A stretch of DNA of 6,541 nt from Chlamydiota bacterium (GTDB lineage Bacteria > Chlamydiota > Chlamydiia > Chlamydiales > Rhabdochlamydiaceae), in assembly GCA_011065235.1 (NCBI GenBank), contig JAAKFB010000101.1, forward strand, positions 1 to 6,541. The letters run 5' to 3'. Position 1 is the first letter of the stretch; the number at the start of each line of letters is the position of its first letter. The notes beneath the pieces were generated by a model that saw nothing but the letters and a program-made list of their open reading frames with translations, was not told the DNA's origin and did no database searches. This document shows positions 1 to 5,434 of this stretch, piece by piece. The translations under genes and the position numbers were made by a program.

Positions 1-127
1 CGCGAAAAACACCAGAAAAACTCGAGAGACTGCCACTGGTGCTCATTTCTGCAAGGTTGGTCATTTTAGAGAGCTTTTCCGATGCTTTCTTAAACCTTGA
101 TGAGAGTAGATCATTAACTTTAACCAT
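1..127 (-). CDS. N-terminal fragment of a pGP6-D-like (CT583-type) protein, cut by left edge
   Basis: A reading frame opens with ATG at 127-125 and stays open for 42 codons to the window edge, starting MVKVNDLLSSRFKKASEKLS and continuing with a serine/threonine-rich stretch. It begins 11 bases after the parA stop, so it is very probably the next gene of the same operon. In Chlamydia the gene after thrS and parA/minD is the chromosomal paralogue of the plasmid protein pGP6-D, thought to act with the ParA-type ATPase in partition or plasmid-linked regulation. The assignment here rests on that gene order, not on recognised residues, because the fragment is too short. The basic, amphipathic N-terminus would suit a small DNA-associated protein. 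No strong Shine-Dalgarno precedes the ATG (only a weak GCGGG), so translation may be coupled to parA. Coding status is fairly likely; the product name is tentative. Confidence 0.55.
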   Translation of the reverse strand, partial: MVKVNDLLSSRFKKASEKLSKMTNLAEMSTSGSLSSFSGVFR

Positions 128-138
128 GTAAACCCGCT

Positions 139-891
139 TTACATTCGTTTGAGTAGCTCTATAGTGAGCGATTTATAGTCTTCGGCAGCACGGCTTTTGG
201 GAGCGGTCTCGAAGATTGGTTTGCCATGAATGCTGGCTTCTGAGACGCGTACATCACGTCTGACTTTGGTATTAAAGAGCTTGCCGGGAAAGGTTTGGTC
301 GATGAGTTTTTTAAAAGCTTCGTTGCTTTTTCCGCGGGGATTCCAGAAGGAGAGAGCGACACCTAGAACATCCAAAGGGTGGCGATGAGAGAGATTTTCC
401 ATGAACTGTCCCAAGCGCTCTAATCCTTTAACGCTGTAAAACTCGGGTGTCGCGCAGACAAGAGAATAATCCGATGCAATGAGTGCCGATTCTGTAAGCC
501 AACAGAGAGAAGGAGGTGTATCGATAATGACAGTATCATATTTTAAGGATTTGAGAATTTGACTGAGTTTTTCGTGGGAATAGCGATCTGCTGCAAGATC
601 CCCTGTTACTTCGACCCGCTCCAACCAGGTATCTGCTGGGATGAGATCGAGATTGCGAATCGTAGTTTTGAGGATGACCTCTTCGACTTTTTTTTCGCCG
701 AGCAAAACAGGTGCTAAACTGTCATGTGCATCGGGATCGTAACCGAGGCCCGTTGTCAAATTGGCTTGCGAATCAAAGTCGATCAGCAAGACTTTTTTCT
801 TGTGGAATTTTGCAAAGGCAGCGGCGATGTTTAGCGACGTTGACGTCTTCGCCGTGCCTCCCTTAAAACTGCTAACTGCTATGCGCTTCAT
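139..891 (-). CDS. parA: ParA/Soj/MinD-family partition ATPase (chlamydial CT582 type)
   Basis: This 250-residue protein is a complete ParA-superfamily ATPase of the small type, lacking an N-terminal HTH. The deviant Walker A motif KGGTAKTS is at residues 10-17, with signature lysine K10 and P-loop lysine K15. Switch I/Walker A' follows in LLIDFDSQANLTTGLG (35-50, D38 and D40). Walker B is VIIDTPPS (121-128, D124). The family tail RRDVRVSEASIHGKPIF (211-227) is typical of ParA/Soj. Such proteins dimerise on ATP, bind DNA non-specifically and move a ParB-DNA complex, here possibly a pGP6-D-like partner. The P-loop has Ala14 where most relatives have Gly; I recall the same KGGTAKT in chlamydial CT582, so it is a lineage trait, not damage. 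The start ATG overlaps the thrS stop (ATGA), and no Shine-Dalgarno is visible, implying translational coupling to thrS. Family assignment is firm; whether it serves chromosome or plasmid is unknown. Confidence 0.93.
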   Translation of the reverse strand: MKRIAVSSFKGGTAKTSTSLNIAAAFAKFHKKKVLLIDFDSQANLTTGLGYDPDAHDSLAPVLLGEKKVEEVILKTTIRNLDLIPADTWLERVEVTGDLAADRYSHEKLSQILKSLKYDTVIIDTPPSLCWLTESALIASDYSLVCATPEFYSVKGLERLGQFMENLSHRHPLDVLGVALSFWNPRGKSNEAFKKLIDQTFPGKLFNTKVRRDVRVSEASIHGKPIFETAPKSRAAEDYKSLTIELLKRM

Positions 892-2825
892 TGCTTAGAA
901 TTTGTTTGGATAGGTTCATGTTTCTCAAAATAAGATGAAAGGGCCTTATCTTCGGATTCTCTTTTGAGTGTACCCAAAAACGCATTAAGATCCACTTCTC
1001 CAATCACCACGTTATCGCGGCGACGAAGGGATACTGTTTGATTTTCCACTTCGCGATCTCCAACTGTCAACATGTAGTTGTATTGCAGAAGTTGTGCATC
1101 GCGTACTTTTTTGCTGACCGATTCATTGCTAGCGTCAACGTCACATTCGTAACCCAGATCGCGCATTTGTTTGCAAAATTCATGTGCATAAGTGTTGTGT
1201 CTTTCGGCAACGGGAATGAACCGTGCTTGACGCGGACTGATCCACAGGGGAAATTTCCCAGTGAAATGCTCGATCAAAATCGCAAAAAACCTCTCAATAG
1301 ATCCAAAAATTGCCCGATGGATCAAGATCGGTCTTTTGTGAGCCCCATCGTTGTCCATGTATTCGAGGTCGAATTTTTCAGGAAGAGACATATCCAATTG
1401 AATGGTTCCACATTGCCACGATCTTCCGAGAGCGTCTTTGATGTGAATATCGATCTTTGGTCCATAAAAAGCGCCATCGCCTTCGTTGATTTTATAGGGC
1501 TGGCCGTATTGATCAAGAGCTTCTTTTAGGCCGCGTGTGGACACTTCCCAATCTTCATCAGTTCCAATGCTTTTTTCTGGCCGGGTGGAAAGTTCGTAGA
1601 AATATTCCAGACCAAAAGTGCTATAGATTTTTTCTACGAGATTGAGGATTTCCAAAATCTCATTTTTGATGTCTTGTGGACGGCCAAAAATATGGGAGTC
1701 ATCTTGATGGAAACTGCGGACACGCAATAATCCGTTGATCGATCCAGAGAGTTCATGTCGATGGACATGGCCAAATTCAGCAATCCGCATCGGGAAATCT
1801 CGATAGCTATGCAAATTCGATTTGTAAAAGAGCATACACCCGGGACAGTTCATCGGTTTGAGTGCAAAATGCTCTTCTTCGATCTCAAAGGAATACATAT
1901 TCTCTTGATAGAATTCCCAATGTCCGGAGGTTTCCCAAAGATTTTGGCTCAAGAGCATTGGGGTTTTGATTTCAGTGTATCCCGCATTTCTTTGAAGATC
2001 TCGCAGAAAGCCAATTAGCTTGTTCCAAATGATCATCCCATGTGGATGGATAAACGGCATACCGGGGCCTTCCCCTCTAATTGAAAAGAGATCGAGCTTG
2101 GGACCTAAAATTCTGTGATCCCGCTTTTTTGCTTCTTCCAGTACATGAAGATATTGCTTGAGCATTTTTCGATCGGGAAAAGAGACCCCATAGATGCGAG
2201 TCAACATTTCTCGCTCACGATCTGCTCGCCAGTAAGCACCGGAGGTTTTCATCACTTTGAAAGCTTTGATTTTGCCAAGTGCTGGCAAATGAGGGCCGCG
2301 ACAGAGATCGACGAATTCCCCTTGGGAATATCCACTAATCAATCCTTCAAATTCACTGATCAATTCTTCTTTGTAGGGATTGTCTTTAAAGTGTTCTAGC
2401 GCCTCTTTTTTATCTTTGAATTCATAGCGTTCGGGCTTGTAGTTTTCCTTTAGAATTTTTGCGATTTCTTCTTCAATTTTAGGAAAATCGGCATCGGAGA
2501 TAGTCAAATTGGCAAAGTCATAGTAAAACCCATTTTTAATCGGAGGACCAATCGTCGGCTTAGCGTCTGGCCAAAGGCGCAAAATAGCTTGTGCCAATAC
2601 GTGAGCGGAGGTGTGCCAAAAAACTTCTTTACCTTCCACATCCTCAAAGTTCCAGAAAATGACCTTATCGCCCGCTTCCAAAGAAGCCGTCAAATCTCTT
2701 GTCACACCGTTGATATTGGCAGCTAACGCTTGCTCGGGGCCGCGCAGGTTGAGTTTTTCTGCAAGATCTTTGCAAGTTGCTCCGTCAGGAAGCTCGATTT
2801 GCTCATGTTGATATTCGACTAACAT
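888..2825 (-). CDS. thrS: threonyl-tRNA synthetase (ThrRS)
   Basis: Class II aminoacyl-tRNA synthetase that charges tRNA-Thr in the cytoplasm and hydrolyses mischarged Ser-tRNA-Thr. With the ATG at 2825 it has 645 residues, close to the usual 635-650. In this numbering an N-terminal TGS domain (about 1-62, MLVEYQHEQIELPDG) is followed by the editing domain, with HxxxH (H71, H75) and CRGPH (C175, H179). The catalytic core has the zinc ligands C327 (in MNCPGC), H378 (in DDSHIF) and H503 (in IHRA), and the class II motif 2 region around RHELSG. The anticodon-binding domain occupies roughly the last 110 residues, with VGDREVENQTVSLRRR. All key residues are present, so the enzyme should be active and editing-competent. 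The frame extends nine codons upstream to a TTG at 2852, but I prefer the ATG: a GGAG precedes it, homologues start here, and the candidate promoter would initiate near 2850. The last ~20 residues form a charged tail of no known role. Confidence 0.97.
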   Translation of the reverse strand: MLVEYQHEQIELPDGATCKDLAEKLNLRGPEQALAANINGVTRDLTASLEAGDKVIFWNFEDVEGKEVFWHTSAHVLAQAILRLWPDAKPTIGPPIKNGFYYDFANLTISDADFPKIEEEIAKILKENYKPERYEFKDKKEALEHFKDNPYKEELISEFEGLISGYSQGEFVDLCRGPHLPALGKIKAFKVMKTSGAYWRADREREMLTRIYGVSFPDRKMLKQYLHVLEEAKKRDHRILGPKLDLFSIRGEGPGMPFIHPHGMIIWNKLIGFLRDLQRNAGYTEIKTPMLLSQNLWETSGHWEFYQENMYSFEIEEEHFALKPMNCPGCMLFYKSNLHSYRDFPMRIAEFGHVHRHELSGSINGLLRVRSFHQDDSHIFGRPQDIKNEILEILNLVEKIYSTFGLEYFYELSTRPEKSIGTDEDWEVSTRGLKEALDQYGQPYKINEGDGAFYGPKIDIHIKDALGRSWQCGTIQLDMSLPEKFDLEYMDNDGAHKRPILIHRAIFGSIERFFAILIEHFTGKFPLWISPRQARFIPVAERHNTYAHEFCKQMRDLGYECDVDASNESVSKKVRDAQLLQYNYMLTVGDREVENQTVSLRRRDNVVIGEVDLNAFLGTLKRESEDKALSSYFEKHEPIQTNSKQ

Positions 2826-2836
2826 AAAATTTTTTT

Positions 2837-2840
2837 CTCC
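2837..2840 (-). promoter_or_regulatory. Shine-Dalgarno (GGAG) that supports the ATG start of thrS
   Basis: Reading the minus strand, GGAG lies 11 bases before the ATG at 2825-2823, separated by an A/T-only spacer. The spacing is somewhat long but workable. It sits inside the alternative TTG-initiated extension, which has no comparable ribosome site, so it favours the 645-residue form of the enzyme. Confidence 0.55.
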
Positions 2841-2856
2841 AAAAACACGCAACTTA

Positions 2857-2885
2857 ATTGTACTTCAATAGAGGGTAATGTTCAA
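2857..2885 (-). promoter_or_regulatory. candidate sigma70/sigma66-type promoter for the thrS-parA operon
   Basis: On the minus strand a -35-like TTGAAC (2885-2880) and a -10-like TACAAT (2862-2857) are separated by exactly 17 bases. Transcription would start near 2850, giving a short leader of about 25 bases before the thrS ATG, too short for a T-box or other large riboswitch. The -35 element falls within the first codons of the divergent gene if that gene begins at 2878, so the two genes would share or compete for this control region. Match quality is good but rests on motif reading only. Confidence 0.5.
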
Positions 2886-5280
2886 TGCTGGTATATTTGT
2901 CATGATGGACCCAGAATTTTTTTCAACCCGATGTAAAGAACGATCGATTGCTCTTGCCGATGAGCTCCTCGACGAAATGGGCAACCTACATCAAGTCAAA
3001 GAGGCTCTTTCTCGCCTCAAAAAAGAAGGTTACATTCTCGCTCCCTTGAGCTATAGCGATAGCGATATTACCGAGCACCAAGTGCGCGTCTTAGAAATTC
3101 TCATTGCAGAACCTGCCCTCGCTCAACGACTGAGCAGCTTTGGCTTGCCCCTTTGCGATCGTCAGATCGAAAACATGATCGCCATCATGTTCGATACAGA
3201 CCAGCTCACAGATCGTCACGTGATCTGGGCAGCTCTCTCAGCGCTTCTGTGTCCCTTGCGCCAAAGCGTCGGCTCCTGTTTTGGAACGGCCCCTGCAATT
3301 CTCATCCATGAAGAGCAGCCCCTACAATTTTTAGAAGATATCCAAATGCTTCTATCCAGAGGACATCTCACACGCACTTTTGCCGGCACGGAGTTTACCG
3401 TGCCCATCAGCCCCTCACCAGGCCTCGGCGGATCGGATCATCGCGTGTTTTTAGAAGAGGCGCAAACCCGGCTTCTCAAAGAGTTCAACCTAAAAGCCAA
3501 AGATCTCATCAAACCACCCACCCGCCAAAGTCCCAAGCTCGAAAAAATCGAGCAATTGAAAATGGCCCTACAAAAAGAGAAATGGCACTTTGTTGCGAAA
3601 ACGGATCATCTTCTTCTCAAAACCTGGGAATACACCCTCGCATCCTTTGTCGATGTGAAAACCGAATTCTCTCGGTGGAATCTCTATTCGAGCTTAGGCC
3701 TTCATGCAGAGGAAAAAGGGGGCATCGGAGAGCTGGTTTATGTCTATCTTCAGCAAAAGCTCGAAGAGACGAATAAAAAGCTCAATCATTTTCAGCAAGA
3801 ATATGAGATCGCATTTGATCAAGTGCGGACGACAGAATCTCTCATGCGGGGAATCTCATCAGAAACTGAAGGAAGAAGACTCAAAGCCGAGCACCAAGCC
3901 CGTGTTTATCATCTCCGTTCCTGTGAAGAGATGCGCGATCACTATCATACGCGCGCACAAAACACCGCCAATTTTTTCACTTTTTTTCTAGAGAACATCG
4001 ATGAAAAGTTCCAAGAGCATTTTCAAGAAGTCTACGATGCCGAAATGCAAGAGGTTGCTCCCACTCCCTATGACGATTCTCCAGCTGGCTTTCGTCTCCT
4101 CTACAAACACGGCCGCACTCACGTGGGGAGCTGGACCTTCATTCACAATTCTCACGAGTACATTCAAGCCCTTCGCCAGTTTTTCATCTCGATTGAAAAC
4201 CCCCTCATCGAAACCTGCACCTGGGAAGAGGGCAAAGAGGAGATTTCCCACCTCACAACCGCAATTGTCCATCATCTCAACACAGACGAGTTTCTAACTT
4301 CCGCCTTCAAACGGATGGCCAAAGCCCACCGCGTTCGTCTCCAAGCAATTCCCCTTGAACAAATGGAGAAAAAACCATGGGCCTACACATCCGGCGGCAC
4401 TCTTCCCACTCTTCTCAAGACCTATTTTCGCCGCGAGGGCTCCCTCTCTGAAGAAGCCCGTTGGGTGGAAAGCCCTCAAGATCTCCTCATTTTCTTTCTC
4501 GATATCCTCAAAATGCTCCCGCCTCGCATCACACAAGCCTTCATCGAAGATTCCAAAAAGCGGATGCTTGCCACTTCTCCCACCCACGTTTTTTCCATTC
4601 TTCCCGGTCAAGAACTCTTCTGCAAAGGGTGGGAAGATCCTGGCTTTACATATACCTGGGTCCGCGATCAGATCCTCCATCCCCGCAAGCATTTTTACCA
4701 AAAGATCAGACTCGAGGCCCACGAACAGCTTCTACTCATCCAGGCCTATGCAGAAAAACTTCCCCTTCTCCAAGCCCACGAACTCCAACGGCAGTTTGTC
4801 CCCTCTGATAAACCGCTTACAATCGGAGCTTTTCGTAAAAAACTCCCTCATACTCCTCAAACCGATGCTTTCCTCTACGAGATGCTTCCCCTGATCACTC
4901 CCTCCCAAGCAGAAGCTCTCATCCAAAAGCTCGATCTCAAAATTCTCGCTCCTTACAGACCCATAGGTCGTCGCCCCTTCCACGACCTGCTCATCTCCGC
5001 CTATCCCTCACACCAATCCACAGACCTTCACACTCAACTTGCCACCCTCATGGAAAATGAAACCCTAGCTCCTCCCCGGCCGCTTCTTTTTGCCGACACG
5101 AACTGGGCGAAGTTCTATTTTTCCTTCCTTGTCAATCCCGCCACACTCAACCTAGAGCTCTGGCGCACAGACAAAATCGGCCTTACAGGCGCGCCCATGC
5201 GCGAGTGGGAGCATTTCGTCAATGGGACAGTGAAAGAGAACTGGAGTGTCTTCTTCAGACCTTATGAGTATCAGGCTTAG
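2878..5280 (+). CDS. large conserved-looking protein of unknown function, possible papain-like fold
   Basis: I do not recognise this 800-residue (about 92 kDa) protein by name. No signal peptide or membrane span is visible, so it looks cytoplasmic or exported without an N-terminal sec signal. Residues 127-145 (LRQSVGSCFGTAPAILIHE) resemble the active-site helix of papain-like cysteine peptidases, with C134 the candidate nucleophile and Q129 a possible oxyanion residue. H570 in SPTHVFSILPGQ and N742 in LLFADTNWAKFYFSF follow in the papain order Cys-His-Asn, each in a strand-like hydrophobic setting. The His-Asn gap of about 170 residues is far longer than in papain, so this is inference only. 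Residues about 283-392 are charged, heptad-prone helix, likely coiled coil. The start is uncertain: ATG at 2878 has GAGGG only two bases upstream, while ATGs at 2902 and 2905 would leave more room for the divergent thrS promoter. The coding strand is strikingly C-rich. Coding status is near certain. Confidence 0.9.
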   Translation: MFNAGIFVMMDPEFFSTRCKERSIALADELLDEMGNLHQVKEALSRLKKEGYILAPLSYSDSDITEHQVRVLEILIAEPALAQRLSSFGLPLCDRQIENMIAIMFDTDQLTDRHVIWAALSALLCPLRQSVGSCFGTAPAILIHEEQPLQFLEDIQMLLSRGHLTRTFAGTEFTVPISPSPGLGGSDHRVFLEEAQTRLLKEFNLKAKDLIKPPTRQSPKLEKIEQLKMALQKEKWHFVAKTDHLLLKTWEYTLASFVDVKTEFSRWNLYSSLGLHAEEKGGIGELVYVYLQQKLEETNKKLNHFQQEYEIAFDQVRTTESLMRGISSETEGRRLKAEHQARVYHLRSCEEMRDHYHTRAQNTANFFTFFLENIDEKFQEHFQEVYDAEMQEVAPTPYDDSPAGFRLLYKHGRTHVGSWTFIHNSHEYIQALRQFFISIENPLIETCTWEEGKEEISHLTTAIVHHLNTDEFLTSAFKRMAKAHRVRLQAIPLEQMEKKPWAYTSGGTLPTLLKTYFRREGSLSEEARWVESPQDLLIFFLDILKMLPPRITQAFIEDSKKRMLATSPTHVFSILPGQELFCKGWEDPGFTYTWVRDQILHPRKHFYQKIRLEAHEQLLLIQAYAEKLPLLQAHELQRQFVPSDKPLTIGAFRKKLPHTPQTDAFLYEMLPLITPSQAEALIQKLDLKILAPYRPIGRRPFHDLLISAYPSHQSTDLHTQLATLMENETLAPPRPLLFADTNWAKFYFSFLVNPATLNLELWRTDKIGLTGAPMREWEHFVNGTVKENWSVFFRPYEYQA

Positions 5281-5297
5281 TGACTTAAGTTTCGTTA

Positions 5298-5327
5298 TTG
5301 CACAAAAATAGAATAAGAGGGTATGAT
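5298..5327 (+). promoter_or_regulatory. candidate promoter of the Fic gene
   Basis: TTGCAC (5298-5303) and TATGAT (5322-5327) are separated by 18 bases and would start transcription near 5334, inside the first palindrome. The -10 matches the consensus at five of six positions; the -35 is weaker. A TAGAAT at 5309-5314 is an alternative -10 but has no good -35. The overlap between the -10 and the first palindrome is what a repressor-controlled promoter would look like. Confidence 0.4.
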
Positions 5328-5346
5328 AATCAACAAGAGTTGGTTA
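5327..5346. promoter_or_regulatory. operator-like palindrome O1 (weakest copy)
   Basis: Matches the shared core TAAnCAACN4GTTGnTTA with central bases AAGA. All 14 fixed positions agree with the two stronger downstream copies, but the outer CG/CG ends are not conserved here. It overlaps the last base of the candidate -10 and covers the predicted transcription start. Its centre is 31 bp from that of O2, about three helical turns. Confidence 0.5.
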
Positions 5347-5354
5347 GTGACACC

Positions 5355-5380
5355 CGTTAAGCAACTCGAGTTGTTTAACG
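5355..5380. promoter_or_regulatory. operator-like palindrome O2 (near-perfect, 26 bp)
   Basis: Two 13-base arms, CGTTAAGCAACTC and GAGTTGTTTAACG, are reverse complements at 12 of 13 positions, with only one G/A difference. The same 20-base core as O1 is present, with central bases TCGA. Such symmetry suits a homodimeric DNA-binding protein. In RNA the same bases could form a strong stem-loop, but there is no adjacent T-run, so it is not a standard terminator. Confidence 0.75.
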
Positions 5381-5395
5381 ACATCAAATTTTGCT

Positions 5396-5421
5396 CGTTA
5401 AGCAACTTCTGTTGATTAACG
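5396..5421. promoter_or_regulatory. operator-like palindrome O3 abutting the Fic ribosome site
   Basis: This copy is identical to O2 at 22 of 26 positions, including the first 12 bases. The four differences are three central bases and one spacer base, so the palindromic arms are preserved where they matter: core TAAnCAACN4GTTGnTTA, central TTCT. The centre lies 41 bp from that of O2, about four helical turns, which would place all three sites on one face of the DNA. It ends exactly one base before the Shine-Dalgarno. Confidence 0.7.
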
Positions 5422-5428
5422 AAGGAGG
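5422..5428 (+). promoter_or_regulatory. perfect Shine-Dalgarno AAGGAGG of the Fic gene
   Basis: AAGGAGG lies six bases before the ATG at 5435, the optimal arrangement and by far the strongest ribosome site in the window. It fixes the Fic start. It directly follows palindrome O3, so folding of O3 in the mRNA, or protein bound there, could affect access to it. Confidence 0.85.
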
Positions 5429-5434
5429 TTTCCG

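Larger units (their letters stand above)
5281..5434 (+). other. 154-bp intergenic control region ahead of the Fic gene
   Basis: This A/T-rich gap separates the 800-codon gene from the Fic gene. It contains a candidate promoter, three related palindromes and the Fic ribosome-binding site. No intrinsic terminator for the upstream gene is apparent: neither strong palindrome is followed directly by a T-run. No convincing small antitoxin gene is present; a 30-codon frame at 5323-5415 runs through all three palindromes and is judged incidental. Confidence 0.7.

Noticed and set aside
1038..1529. 163-codon plus-strand frame inside thrS
   Set aside because: Lies wholly within the well-supported thrS gene on the other strand, with no ribosome site or recognisable protein features.
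2826..2852. TTG-initiated nine-codon extension of thrS
   Set aside because: The TTG would lie at or before the predicted transcription start, has no ribosome site, and homologues start at the TGS domain right after the ATG at 2825.
2891..2897. TATATT as a -10 element for the 800-codon gene
   Set aside because: No -35 at suitable spacing, and transcription would begin at or past the candidate start codons.
4355..4894. 179-codon plus-strand frame, and a minus-strand 142-codon frame at 4294-4722
   Set aside because: Both are inside the 800-codon gene. Their serine/proline-rich or glycine-rich, low-complexity composition is a by-product of its C-rich codons.
5347..5375. Second Fic promoter beginning with GTGACA at 5347-5352
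   Set aside because: No acceptable -10 element occurs 16-18 bases downstream.
5323..5415. 30-codon frame ahead of Fic, considered as an antitoxin or leader peptide
   Set aside because: Its ATG overlaps the candidate -10, the GAGGG is only one base away, and the frame simply reads through all three palindromes. The Fic protein already carries its own inhibitory motif, so a separate antitoxin is not needed.
5355..5421. Intrinsic terminator(s) for the 800-codon gene
   Set aside because: The palindromes have strong arms but no directly following T-run, they are A/T-rich in the arms, and they are repeated with conserved sequence, which fits operators better.
5355..5421. CRISPR repeats or recombination sites
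   Set aside because: Only two strong copies with unequal spacing to the third, no cas or recombinase gene in the window, and position over a promoter and ribosome site points to regulation.
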